A DNA stretch of 64,000 nucleotides from an uncultured Rhodospirillaceae bacterium (GTDB lineage: Bacteria > Pseudomonadota > Alphaproteobacteria > Rhodospirillales > Magnetospirillaceae), in assembly GCA_903941105.1 (NCBI GenBank), contig CAJANL010000192.1, forward strand, positions 1 to 64,000. The letters are read 5' to 3'. The notes under the pieces were generated by a model. That model did not search any database. It was not told where the DNA came from and was given only the letters and a program-made list of their open reading frames with translations. Below are positions 53,262 through 61,643 of the stretch, in pieces. The position numbers and the translations under genes were made by a program. Each line of letters begins with the position of its first letter. Position 1 is the first letter of the stretch.

Positions 53262-54651
53262 CATCCTGATCGTCGATGACGAGGCCGATATTCGTGCCCT
53301 CATCGCTGGAATTCTCGAAGACGACGGCTTCACCACCCGGCAGGCGGCCAACGCCGACGCGGCGCTGGAGGCCATTGGCGTCCGCCGGCCCAGCCTGGTG
53401 ATCCAGGACATCTGGTTGCAGGGCTCGCGGCTCGACGGCCTGGAGATCCTGGCGGCGATCAAGCGCGAGACGCCGGAAGTGCCGGTGGTGATGATTTCCG
53501 GCCACGGCAACATCGAGACCGCCGTCCAGGCCATCAAGGTCGGCGCCTACGACTTCATCGAGAAGCCGTTCAAGGCCGACCGGCTGATGCTGGTGGTCGA
53601 CCGCGCCATCGAGGCCGCCCGCCTGCGTCGCGAAAACGAGGAACTGCGCCTGCGCGCCGGCGCCGCCGACGAGATCGTCGGCAACTCCCCGCTGATCCTG
53701 CAGGTGCGGCAGGGGATCGACAAGGTAGCGCCGACCAATTCCCGGGTACTGATCGCCGGCCCGGCCGGCTCGGGCAAGGAGGTGGCCGCCCGGCTCATCC
53801 ATGCCCGCTCACGCCGCGCCGACGGTCCCTTCGTGGTGCTGAACTGCGCCGCCATGCATCCCGACCGCATGGAGGTCGAGCTGTTCGGCACCGAGCACGG
53901 CGCCGACGGCCACGACAGCCCGCGCAAGATCGGCACCTTCGAGCAGGCCCACGGCGGCACCCTGCTGCTCGACGAAGTGGCCGACATGCCGATGGAGACC
54001 CAGGGCAAGATCGTCCGCGTGTTGCAGGACCAGACTTTCGAACGGGTGGGCGGCGTCAAGCGGGTCGAGGTCGACGTCCGCGTCATCGCCAGTTCCAACC
54101 GTGACCTCCAGGCGGAAATGGCCGCCGGTCGGTTGCGCGAGGATCTCTATTACCGGCTGAACGTGGTGCCCATCAAGGTGCCGTCATTGCGCGAGCGCAA
54201 GGAAGACATCCCGCTGCTTGCCCGCCATTTCATGGAAAACGCTGCCCGGGGCGCCGGAGTGCAGCCGCGGCCGCTGGGCGAGGACGCCCTGGTCGCCCTG
54301 CAGGCCTATGACTGGCCCGGCAACGTGCGCCAGCTCAAGAATGCCATGGACTGGGTATTGATCATGGCGCCGGGCGACAGCCGCGAACCGGTGCGGGCCG
54401 ACATGCTGCCGGCCGAGATCGGCGCCATCACCCCGGCGGTGCTGCGCTGGGACAAGTCGAGCGAGATCATGACCCTGCCGCTGCGCGAGGCGCGCGAGCT
54501 GTTCGAGCGGGAATACCTGCTGGCCCAGGTCAACCGGTTCGCCGGCAACATTTCCCGCACCGCCACCTTCGTCGGCATGGAACGCTCGGCCCTGCACCGC
54601 AAGCTCAAGCTGCTGGGCGTCAATACCGACGAAAAGGACAAGGGGCGGTGA
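53251..54651 (+). CDS. ntrX: Nitrogen regulation response regulator NtrX
   Basis: 466 residues: receiver with phosphoacceptor Asp53 (LVIQDIWLQGSRLDG), AAA+ domain with Walker A GPAGSGKE and Walker B LLLDEVADMP, and a Fis-type helix-turn-helix (NISRTATFVGMERSALHRKL). At the place where NtrC has GAFTGA this protein reads GTEHGADGHDSPRKIG, so the sigma-54-contacting loop is missing. That fits reports that NtrX-type regulators can work with sigma-70. It overlaps ntrY by 11 bases. Its stop TGA shares a base with the ATG of a 22-codon micro-ORF. Confidence 0.94.
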   Translation: MAHDILIVDDEADIRALIAGILEDDGFTTRQAANADAALEAIGVRRPSLVIQDIWLQGSRLDGLEILAAIKRETPEVPVVMISGHGNIETAVQAIKVGAYDFIEKPFKADRLMLVVDRAIEAARLRRENEELRLRAGAADEIVGNSPLILQVRQGIDKVAPTNSRVLIAGPAGSGKEVAARLIHARSRRADGPFVVLNCAAMHPDRMEVELFGTEHGADGHDSPRKIGTFEQAHGGTLLLDEVADMPMETQGKIVRVLQDQTFERVGGVKRVEVDVRVIASSNRDLQAEMAAGRLREDLYYRLNVVPIKVPSLRERKEDIPLLARHFMENAARGAGVQPRPLGEDALVALQAYDWPGNVRQLKNAMDWVLIMAPGDSREPVRADMLPAEIGAITPAVLRWDKSSEIMTLPLREARELFEREYLLAQVNRFAGNISRTATFVGMERSALHRKLKLLGVNTDEKDKGR

Positions 54652-54719
54652 TGCGTCCGCGATACTTGGCCAAGCGCGCGGAGGCGCGCGCCCGGCGACT
54701 GAGGGACAACAAAGAATGA
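54651..54719 (+). CDS. 22-residue arginine-rich micro-ORF bridging ntrX and trkA
   Basis: Reads MRPRYLAKRAEARARRLRDNKE and stop. Its ATG overlaps the ntrX stop by one base (TGATG), and its stop overlaps the trkA ATG by four bases (ATGA). It could be a coupling ORF that carries ribosomes from ntrX to trkA, a small basic peptide, or chance; GGGGCGG upstream is a possible ribosome site. Too short for family assignment. Confidence 0.4.
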   Translation: MRPRYLAKRAEARARRLRDNKE

Positions 54720-56092
54720 AAGTCATCGTCTGCGGCGCCGGGCAGGTCGGCTTCAATATCGCCCACTATCTGGCGGGCGAGAACAATGACGTCACCGTCA
54801 TCGACCAGCGCCCCGAGCTGATCCGCAAGATCAGCGACACGCTCGATGTTCAGGCCATCCTCGGCTACGCCTCGCATCCCTCGGTGCTGGAGCAGGCCGG
54901 AGCCGCCGACGCCGACATGATCATCGCGGTGACCCACGCCGACGAGGTCAACATGGTGGCCTGCCAGGTGGCGCACTCGCTGTTCAACGTGCCGACCAAG
55001 ATCGCCCGGGTGCGCAGCCAGAGCTATCTGCAGCCGATCTGGTCCAACCTGTTCAGCCGCGACCATCTGCCCATCGACGTCATCATCAGCCCCGAGATCG
55101 AGGTGGCGCGCGCCATTACCCGCCGGCTACAGGTGCCGGGAGCCATCGACGTCATCCCGCTGGCCGGCGACAAGGTGCGGCTGATCGGGGTGCGCTGCGA
55201 CGAGCACTGCCCGCTGATCAATACGCCGCTGCGCCAGCTGACGGTGCTGTTCCCCGACCTCAACATCGTCATCATCGGCGTGGTGCGCGAAGGCAAGGCC
55301 ATCATCCCCTCGGCCGAGGATCAGATGGTGGAGGGCGACGAGGTCTATTTCGTGGTCGACAGCGACCATGTCGAGCGGGCGCTGTCCGCCTTTGGCCGCG
55401 AGGATCAGGAGGCCCGCCGCATCGTCATTTTCGGCGGCGGCAATATCGGCCTGTTCCTGGCGCAGCAGATCGAGGCCGAGCTGCCCGGCACCAACATCAA
55501 GATCATCGAGGCCGACAAGGACCGTGCCGAGTTCGTCGCCAAGACCCTGCACCGCACCGTGGTGCTGCACGGCGACGCCCTTGATCCCGAGATTCTGCAC
55601 GAGGCCTCGGTCAGTGCCGCCGAGACGGTGGTGGCGGTGACCAACGACGACGAGACCAACATCCTGGCCGCCCTGCTGGCCAAGCGCTATGGCAGCCGCC
55701 GGGCGGTAACGCTGATCAACAAGACCACCTACAACGCCCTGATGGGACCCTTGGGCATCGATGTGGTGGTGAGCCCGCGCGCCATCACGGTGTCCAACAT
55801 CCTCCAGCATGTCCGGCGCGGCCGCATCCACGCCGTCCACTCGCTGCACGAGGGCTTCGGCGAGCTGATCGAGGCCGACGCCCTGGAGACCTCCAGCCTC
55901 GTCGGCAAGCCGCTGCGCGAGGTCAAGCTGCCGGCCGGGGTGCTGCTGGGGGCGGTGGTGCGCGAAGGCCAGGTCATCAGCCCGCGCGGCAGCACCGTGG
56001 TCCAGGCCGGCGACCGCGTCATCCTGTTCGCCGCTGCCGAGGCGGTCAAGAAGGTGGAAAAGATGTTCTCGGTGCGGCTGGAGTATTTCTAG
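54716..56092 (+). CDS. trkA: Trk system potassium uptake regulatory protein TrkA
   Basis: 458-residue peripheral membrane protein that gates TrkH/TrkG channels by NAD(H) binding. Two RCK/KTN domains each have a Rossmann signature (GAGQVGFNIAHYL at the start, GGGNIGLFLAQQI at about 240), followed by TrkA_C domains (IDVIPLAGDKVRLIGVRC; GFGELIEADALETSSLVGK; VVQAGDRVILFAA). The association with ntrYX is conserved in alphaproteobacteria. No trkH is visible in the window. Its start overlaps the micro-ORF. Confidence 0.95.
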   Translation: MKVIVCGAGQVGFNIAHYLAGENNDVTVIDQRPELIRKISDTLDVQAILGYASHPSVLEQAGAADADMIIAVTHADEVNMVACQVAHSLFNVPTKIARVRSQSYLQPIWSNLFSRDHLPIDVIISPEIEVARAITRRLQVPGAIDVIPLAGDKVRLIGVRCDEHCPLINTPLRQLTVLFPDLNIVIIGVVREGKAIIPSAEDQMVEGDEVYFVVDSDHVERALSAFGREDQEARRIVIFGGGNIGLFLAQQIEAELPGTNIKIIEADKDRAEFVAKTLHRTVVLHGDALDPEILHEASVSAAETVVAVTNDDETNILAALLAKRYGSRRAVTLINKTTYNALMGPLGIDVVVSPRAITVSNILQHVRRGRIHAVHSLHEGFGELIEADALETSSLVGKPLREVKLPAGVLLGAVVREGQVISPRGSTVVQAGDRVILFAAAEAVKKVEKMFSVRLEYF

Positions 56093-56093
56093 G

Positions 56094-56945
56094 GTGACCC
56101 GCATCGTCTATGTCGATGGCCAGTACCTCCATCATTCGCTGGCGGGCCTCCATGTCGAGGATCGCGGCACCCAGTTCGCCGATGCCGTCTACGAGGTGGT
56201 GGCCATCCGCAGCGGCCGGCCCTGCCATCTCGATCAGCACCTCGACCGCCTGGGCCGCTCGCTGGCGGCGCTGAGCATCGGCTGGCCGGTACCGCGCCGG
56301 GTGCTGCCGCACATCGTCGCCGAGGTGGTCCGCCGCAATCGTTTGGGGGACGGCGTCGCCTATCTCCAGGTCTCGCGCGGTGCCGCCCATCGCAACCATG
56401 CCTTTCCGGCCGACACCCCGCCGTCGCTGGTGGTCAGCGCCTGGCGCCAGCCGGGCCCCTCGGCCGTCCAGGTGGGGCAGGGGGTCGCGGTCGTTACGGC
56501 CCCGGACCAGCGTTGGAAACGTCCCGACATCAAGACCGTCTGCCTGCTGGCCAACGTGCTGGCCCGTCAGGCGGCCAAGGAGGCTGGCGCCTACGAGGTC
56601 TGGCTGGTGGACGAGGCGCGCGGCGTCGTCACCGAAGGCTCAGCCTCCAACGCCTATCTGGTCGATGGGCGGGGCAGGGTGGTGACCCATCCCGACGACG
56701 GCCATGTGCTCGCCGGCATCACTCGCTGCAACATCCTCAAACTCGCCGCCGAGGCAGGCATCGCGGTAGAGGAGCGCCCCTTCACCGTGGCAGAGGCCAT
56801 GGCTGCACGGGAAGCTTTCATTTCCGGAACGACCGCCACGGTCCTTCCGGTCACCCGCATCGACGGCCGCCCGGTGGGCTCGGGGCAGCCCGGCCCGGTG
56901 ACGTTGCGCCTACGTGCCCTTTATCAGGATCTGCGCCCCTCGTGA
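56094..56945 (+). CDS. dat: D-amino-acid-transaminase-like aminotransferase (class IV)
   Basis: 283-residue PLP enzyme of fold type IV. The start YVDGQYLHHSLAGLHVEDRGTQFADAVYEVV, the PLP lysine in KRPDIKTVCLLANVLARQ and the EGSASNAYLVD loop fit D-alanine/D-amino-acid transaminase; branched-chain aminotransferase is the alternative but lacks several typical residues. GTG 56094 is used and follows the trkA stop by one base. Located in the ntr-trkA-hfq run, as in other alphaproteobacteria. It would supply D-amino acids for peptidoglycan or degrade them. Confidence 0.85.
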   Translation: MTRIVYVDGQYLHHSLAGLHVEDRGTQFADAVYEVVAIRSGRPCHLDQHLDRLGRSLAALSIGWPVPRRVLPHIVAEVVRRNRLGDGVAYLQVSRGAAHRNHAFPADTPPSLVVSAWRQPGPSAVQVGQGVAVVTAPDQRWKRPDIKTVCLLANVLARQAAKEAGAYEVWLVDEARGVVTEGSASNAYLVDGRGRVVTHPDDGHVLAGITRCNILKLAAEAGIAVEERPFTVAEAMAAREAFISGTTATVLPVTRIDGRPVGSGQPGPVTLRLRALYQDLRPS

Positions 56946-57619
56946 CCCCCATCGCTCGCCCCCGCGCCCTGGTCTTCGACTGGGACAACACCCTGGTGGA
57001 TTCCTGGGAGTGCATCCAGGAGTCCTACAACCTGATGTTCCGCCATTTCGCCATGCCGGAATGGAGCATGGCCGAGACCCAGGCCAATGTGGCGGCCAGC
57101 ATGCGCGACACCTTTCCGGCCATGTTCGGAGACCGCTGGGAAGAGGCGCGCGACGTGTTCTCCGCCGGCTTCGAGGCCATCCACCTCGCGCATCTCAAGC
57201 CGCTGCCCGGTGCCGGTGAGATGCTGGCGACGCTGAAACAGGCGGGGCTCGCCCTCGCCGTGGTCAGCAACAAGCGCGGCAAATTCCTGCGCACCGAGGC
57301 CGAGGCGTTAGGCTGGACCGGCCTGTTCGACGGCCTGGTGGGAGCCAACGACGCCGAGGCCGACAAACCCGACGCGGCTCCTGTCCACATGGCCCTGGCC
57401 AGCTCGGGGGTCGTGCCGGGGGCCGAGGTGTGGTTCGTCGGCGACACCCCCATCGACATGCACTGCGCCATCAATGCCGGATGCGTCCCAATCCTGCTGC
57501 GCGCCCTGCCGCCGCAGCCCGGTGAATTCGACGCCCATCCGCCGGTTCGCCACCTTCTCGACTGTGGCGATTTGGCTGGGCTTGTCCTGGAACTATCGGT
57601 TCCCATATCCCCCATTTGA
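56942..57619 (+). CDS. HAD-family phosphatase
   Basis: 225 residues with the HAD motifs: nucleophile VFDWDNTLVDS (motif I), SNKRG (motif II), K in EADKPDAAPV (motif III) and GDTPIDMHCAINAG (motif IV). It resembles phosphoglycolate phosphatase-like hydrolases (Gph), but the substrate is not certain. GTG 56942 overlaps the preceding stop (GTGA). It ends 84 bases before hfq, with a stable hairpin in between. Confidence 0.85.
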   Translation: MTPIARPRALVFDWDNTLVDSWECIQESYNLMFRHFAMPEWSMAETQANVAASMRDTFPAMFGDRWEEARDVFSAGFEAIHLAHLKPLPGAGEMLATLKQAGLALAVVSNKRGKFLRTEAEALGWTGLFDGLVGANDAEADKPDAAPVHMALASSGVVPGAEVWFVGDTPIDMHCAINAGCVPILLRALPPQPGEFDAHPPVRHLLDCGDLAGLVLELSVPISPI

Positions 57620-57635
57620 TGGTAACGAGGGTTCC

Positions 57636-57654
57636 GGAAGGGGAATACCCTTCC
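57636..57654 (+). terminator. Hairpin between the HAD gene and hfq
   Basis: GGAAGGG-GAATA-CCCTTCC is a perfect 7-bp stem, 17 bases after the HAD stop and about 50 bases before hfq. No U-tract follows, so it may be a weak terminator or part of the hfq leader. Confidence 0.4.
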
Positions 57655-57702
57655 TAACAAACTCAACGCGCCAAACCAGGCTAATAAGAACGGATTCAAC
57701 CC

Positions 57703-57957
57703 ATGTCCGCGGAAAAATCGCAAAACGTGCAGGATGTCTTTCTCAATTACATCCGCAAGAACAAGACCCCCGTGACCGTATTTCTGGTGAATGGTGTCAA
57801 GCTGCAGGGTATCGTTACCTGGTTCGATAATTTCTCGGTGCTGCTGCGCCGCGACGGACATACCCAACTGGTCTACAAACACGCCATTTCGACGGTGATG
57901 CCGTCGACCCCGGTCCAGCTGTTCGAGCCCCCCATCAAGGAAGGCGGCGAAGAGTAA
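57703..57957 (+). CDS. hfq: RNA chaperone Hfq
   Basis: 84-residue Hfq, a hexameric Sm-like RNA chaperone that pairs small RNAs with mRNAs. Sm1 ([40 protein letters not shown]) and Sm2 ([10 protein letters not shown]) are intact. The C-terminal tail is short ([14 protein letters not shown]), as in alphaproteobacteria. The next gene is hflX, starting one base after the stop; hfq-hflX is a conserved pair. Confidence 0.98.
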   Translation: MSAEKSQNVQDVFLNYIRKNKTPVTVFLVNGVKLQGIVTWFDNFSVLLRRDGHTQLVYKHAISTVMPSTPVQLFEPPIKEGGEE

Positions 57958-57958
57958 C

Positions 57959-59278
57959 GTGGCCAGCGAACCGGTCGGCACGCAAGGGTCGTCCCGCCAA
58001 CGCGCCATGGTGCTTCATCCGGCGATGAAGGCCGCCGAGGGCGGCCTGCGCCTGCCCGAGGCGCGCCTGGCCGAGGCCATCGGCCTAGCCCGGGCCATCG
58101 ACCTCGACATCGTGCTGTCCGAAGTGGTGCCGGTGTCGCGGCCGCGTCCCGCCACCCTGATGGGTATGGGCGCCGTCGAGCGGCTGGCCATCGAGGTGGA
58201 GAGCCACGACATCGGCGTCGCGGTGGTGGACGGCCATCTGTCCCCGGTGCAGCAGCGCAACCTGGAACGGGAATGGAAGTGCAAGGTCATCGACCGCACC
58301 GGCCTGATCCTGGAAATTTTCGGCGAGCGGGCCCGCACCCGTGAAGGCTCGCTGCAGGTGGAACTGGCGGCGCTGAGCTACCAGCGCTCACGGCTGGTGC
58401 GGTCGTGGACCCATCTGGAGCGCCAGCGCGGCGGCTTCGGCTTCCTGGGCGGCCCCGGCGAGACCCAGATCGAGGCCGACCGCCGCATGATCGGCGAGCG
58501 CATCGTCAAGCTCAAGCGCGAGCTGGACGAGGTCAAGCGCACCCGCGAACTGCATCGCAAGGCACGCCGCCGCGTGCCCTATCCGGTGGTGGCCCTGGTG
58601 GGCTATACCAACGCCGGCAAGTCCACCTTGTTCAACCGGGTGACGCGGTCCGAGGTGCTGGCCAAGGACATGCTGTTCGCCACGCTCGACCCCACCATGC
58701 GGTCGCTGACCCTGCCGTCCGGGCGCACCGTGATCCTGTCCGACACGGTGGGCTTCGTCTCCGACCTGCCGCACGAGTTGGTGGCGGCCTTCCGCGCCAC
58801 CCTCGAAGAGGTGTTGGGGGCCGACGTGGTGATCCATGTCCGCGACGTCTCCCACCCGGATTCCGAGGCCCAGGCCGAAGACGTCGAGGCGGTGCTGGGC
58901 GAGCTGGGTATGGCAGAGGCCGTGCACAAGGGTTTGGTCGAGGCGCTCAACAAGGTTGATTTGATGCCCGAGGTCAAACGCGACATCCTGCTCAATCAGG
59001 CCCGCCGTCGGCCCGATTGCCTGCCGGTGTCGTCGGTGACCGGCGAAGGGCTCGACGCCCTGCTGGCCTGCATCGACCGCCGCCTTGCCACCGGGCGCGA
59101 GACGGTGGACCTGTCGCTGCCGCTGAGCGACGGCGCCGGCATCTCGTGGCTCTATCAGCACGGCGAGGTGATGGCGCGGCGCGACAGCGACGAGACCGCC
59201 TTCCTGCGCGTCCGCCTCGACCCCGCCGATGCCAAGCGGTTCCAGCAGCGGCAGGCGGAGGGGAGGGACCCCGCGTGA
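57959..59278 (+). CDS. hflX: Ribosome-associated GTPase HflX
   Basis: 439 residues. The HflX N-terminal domain (about 10-175; PRPATLMGMGAVERL, LVDGHLSPVQQRNLE-like region, GPGETQIEADRRMI) is followed by a GTPase domain with G1 GYTNAGKSTLFN, G3 DTVGF and G4 NKVD. HflX dissociates or rescues stalled ribosomes under stress. GTG 57959 follows the hfq stop by one base. Its own stop overlaps the next start (GTGA). The product ends with GRDPA. Confidence 0.95.
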   Translation: MASEPVGTQGSSRQRAMVLHPAMKAAEGGLRLPEARLAEAIGLARAIDLDIVLSEVVPVSRPRPATLMGMGAVERLAIEVESHDIGVAVVDGHLSPVQQRNLEREWKCKVIDRTGLILEIFGERARTREGSLQVELAALSYQRSRLVRSWTHLERQRGGFGFLGGPGETQIEADRRMIGERIVKLKRELDEVKRTRELHRKARRRVPYPVVALVGYTNAGKSTLFNRVTRSEVLAKDMLFATLDPTMRSLTLPSGRTVILSDTVGFVSDLPHELVAAFRATLEEVLGADVVIHVRDVSHPDSEAQAEDVEAVLGELGMAEAVHKGLVEALNKVDLMPEVKRDILLNQARRRPDCLPVSSVTGEGLDALLACIDRRLATGRETVDLSLPLSDGAGISWLYQHGEVMARRDSDETAFLRVRLDPADAKRFQQRQAEGRDPA

Positions 59279-60036
59279 TCCCCGATCTCGACACCGTCGC
59301 CGCCATCATCCGCGAGGCGGCCGAGACCGAGGTACTGCCACGTTTCCGCCACCTCGCCGCGGCGCAGATTCGCGAGAAGAAGCCCGGGCAAATCGTCACC
59401 GAGGCCGATGTCGAGGCGGAGCGTGTTCTGGCACGACGCCTCACCGAATTGTTCCCCGCCGCCGTGGTGGGTGAGGAATCGGTCGACGCCGATCCCACCT
59501 TGTTGCGGGCGCTGGAGCATCCCGGGCCGGTCTGGGTGATCGATCCGGTGGACGGCACCGCCAATTTTGCCCAGGGCCATGCCCGCTTCGCCATGATCAT
59601 CGCCCTGGTGGTGGACGGCCGCACGGTGGCGGGCTGGATTCACGACCCCGTTCCCGACCGCACCGTCATGGCGGCGCTGGGGCAGGGGGCCTGGCTGGGC
59701 GAGACCCGCCTGTCGGTGCTGACCGAGGTGCCGCTGGCCGAGATGAACGGCTCGGTCAAGCGCAAGGGGCCGGTAGCGGCTCGGGTCGCCACGGTGGGAC
59801 GCAAGGGCAGCGCCGCCCACGACTATCTCGATCTGGTGACCGGACAACTCCACTTCGCCCACTTCAACCGGCTGATGCCATGGGACCATGCCGCCGGTGT
59901 CCTGATCCACGCCGAGGCCGGCGGCTGGGCCTGCCTGACCGACGGCCGTCCCTATCGCCCGGTGGCCGAGTCCGGCTCCCTGCTGCTGGCCCCCGGTCCG
60001 GCGAGCTGGCGCGAACTCAGCCTGCTGGTGGAGTAG
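59275..60036 (+). CDS. Inositol-monophosphatase-family protein
   Basis: 253-residue Mg-dependent phosphatase of the SuhB/CysQ/HisN superfamily. The metal-binding motifs VGEESV (Glu), IDPVDGTANFAQGHARF and WDHAAGVLIHAEAGG are clear. Specificity (inositol phosphate, 3'-phosphoadenosine phosphate or histidinol phosphate) cannot be told. GTG 59275 overlaps the hflX stop and has GGAGGGGAGGG upstream. It closes the plus-strand run; a hairpin and an AT-rich stretch follow before the convergent SDR gene. Confidence 0.88.
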   Translation: MIPDLDTVAAIIREAAETEVLPRFRHLAAAQIREKKPGQIVTEADVEAERVLARRLTELFPAAVVGEESVDADPTLLRALEHPGPVWVIDPVDGTANFAQGHARFAMIIALVVDGRTVAGWIHDPVPDRTVMAALGQGAWLGETRLSVLTEVPLAEMNGSVKRKGPVAARVATVGRKGSAAHDYLDLVTGQLHFAHFNRLMPWDHAAGVLIHAEAGGWACLTDGRPYRPVAESGSLLLAPGPASWRELSLLVE

Positions 60037-60092
60037 GGGGCGTCACGCCGTCAGACGTCTCGAAGGATGGCCATGATGTCGCGTATGAGCGA

Positions 60093-60125
60093 TGTTTCAC
60101 GCCGTACCGCCGCGCCCGTGAAACA
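60093..60125. terminator. Hairpin between convergent genes
   Basis: TGTTTCACG (60093-60101) and CGTGAAACA (60117-60125) are perfect 9-bp arms around a 15-base loop. An AT-rich stretch (about 60121-60165) follows. Suitable as a terminator for the inositol-monophosphatase run, though the T-rich part is interrupted. Confidence 0.4.
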
Positions 60126-60223
60126 ATATATCCTGTTGAATTTACAACAATAATTACCGCGTCGGCAGGGACTTGGCGGACTTTATTCCTGAAGAAAAGC
60201 AGCAAACGTTCTAGCCTCCCGCT

Positions 60224-60994
60224 CTACCCCTCGCGGTGGATGGCCCAACCGGCCGGAGCCTGGCAGGTGGGGAGCATTTCGATACGGCTGATATTGACGT
60301 GGGCCGGCTGTGACGCAGCCCAGAGCACTGATTCTGCAATATCTTCTGCCGTCAGCGGTTGGGTGCCGCGATAGACCTTGTCGGCCTTGTCGGTGTCACC
60401 GTGAAAGCGCACCAGCGAAAATTCGCTGCCGCCGCACAAGCCGGGCTCGATGCAGGTGACGCGCACCCGCGTCTTGACCAGATCGGCCAGCAGGTTGGCG
60501 GAGAACTGTGCCACCGCCGCCTTGGTGGCGCCGTACAGGTTGCCGCCGGGATAGGGCATCGAGCCGGCGGTCGAGCCCATGTTGATGATGTGGCCGCGAT
60601 TGCGCTCGACCATGCCCGGCAGCACGGCGTGGGTCACATACATCAGCCCCTTGAGGTTGGTGTCGACCATGTCTTCCCAGTCGTCGAGGCTGGCGGCATG
60701 GGCCGGCTCGATCCCCAGCGCCAGACCGGCATTGTTGACCAGCAGGTCGAGGTCACGGACGGCCGCCGGCAGGGTGGCGATGGCCGCCTCCACCGCCCGG
60801 CGGTCGCGGACGTCCAGCATCACCGGGTGGAGGTTGGCCCCCAGCTCGGTCCGCAGGGCATCGAGCCGATCACGCCGCCGGCCGCAGGCGACGACGCGGG
60901 CGCCTTCCGCCGCAAAACGGCGGGCGATGGCGGCACCGAAACCGGCGGTGGCACCGGTGACCAGGACGACGCGGTTGCTCCAGACTCCACTCAT
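60224..60994 (-). CDS. Short-chain dehydrogenase/reductase (YdfG-like)
   Basis: 256 residues with TGATAGFG (cofactor loop), NNAGLA, catalytic Ser in NMGSTAGS and YGATK (Tyr/Lys). The C-terminus (RGTQPLTAEDIAESVLWAASQPAHVNISRIEMLPTCQ) matches the YdfG group, NADP-dependent 3-hydroxy acid dehydrogenases acting on serine and related compounds. Cytosolic. ATG 60994 overlaps the stop of the lipoprotein gene (ATGA). Last gene of the minus-strand run. Confidence 0.9.
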   Translation of the reverse strand: MSGVWSNRVVLVTGATAGFGAAIARRFAAEGARVVACGRRRDRLDALRTELGANLHPVMLDVRDRRAVEAAIATLPAAVRDLDLLVNNAGLALGIEPAHAASLDDWEDMVDTNLKGLMYVTHAVLPGMVERNRGHIINMGSTAGSMPYPGGNLYGATKAAVAQFSANLLADLVKTRVRVTCIEPGLCGGSEFSLVRFHGDTDKADKVYRGTQPLTAEDIAESVLWAASQPAHVNISRIEMLPTCQAPAGWAIHREG

Positions 60995-61632
60995 TGTTTG
61001 GCACTCTTGGGTTCGGGTAGCGGCCGCGACGGATCGGGATCGCGGACGAAAAGGAAGCGCGGCACCGGCGAAAAGGTGTTCTCGATCTTCCAGATGTAGA
61101 CGTTGTAGCGGCCGAACGGGCGCACCTCGGCCGCATTGTGTTCGAGGATGTTGGCGTCGGTGGTCAGGCGGAACTCGCCCTGGATGCTGACGTTCATCTG
61201 CGACATGCGTTGGGCATCGCTCGGTTTGGGCGAACTGGCGGCGACGACGATGGCACCGTTCTCATGCGATTTCAGGCTGAGGAGGCGGGCGTCGCGGCGG
61301 ATCAGCGCCACCAGTTGCACCTTGCCGAGCCGCCCCTCGCGCTCGTAGCGGACGCCGAAGCGGCCCTTGCCCTTGGGGACGATCTCCTTGAAAGCGACGT
61401 CGCGTACCAGATCGCGGCGGATGTTCTCCAGACGCTCGGCCTCGTCATCCGGCTTGATGTTGCCGCGGGCGTATTCGTGCAGGGTGGGGACGTGCAGCAG
61501 GTCGCCGTCGAAAGACAATGAATAGTCACCGAAGCGCGATAGGCGAAGCTCGGCCTTGAACTTGTCGGGGATGTAGCAGGACGACAGCAGAAAGACGAGG
61601 CCCAGCACCCCGAGGCGACCCAACCAGTTCAT
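60991..61632 (-). CDS. Lipoprotein of unknown function
   Basis: 213 residues. The signal peptide MNWLGRLGVLGLVFLLSSC ends in a lipobox (LSSC), so it should be lipid-anchored. The mature part is basic and beta-rich (KAELRLSRFGDYSLSFDGDLL; RYEREGRLGKVQLVALI; GEFRLTTDANILEHNAAEV; FGRYNVYIWKIEN). The family is not recognised, though similar lipoproteins are conserved next to mazG in related genomes as far as can be recalled. ATG 61632 has GGGGGAGCGGG upstream. It is 11 bases from the mazG stop and overlaps the SDR start. Confidence 0.78.
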   Translation of the reverse strand: MNWLGRLGVLGLVFLLSSCYIPDKFKAELRLSRFGDYSLSFDGDLLHVPTLHEYARGNIKPDDEAERLENIRRDLVRDVAFKEIVPKGKGRFGVRYEREGRLGKVQLVALIRRDARLLSLKSHENGAIVVAASSPKPSDAQRMSQMNVSIQGEFRLTTDANILEHNAAEVRPFGRYNVYIWKIENTFSPVPRFLFVRDPDPSRPLPEPKSAKQ

Positions 61633-61643
61633 CCCGCTCCCCC

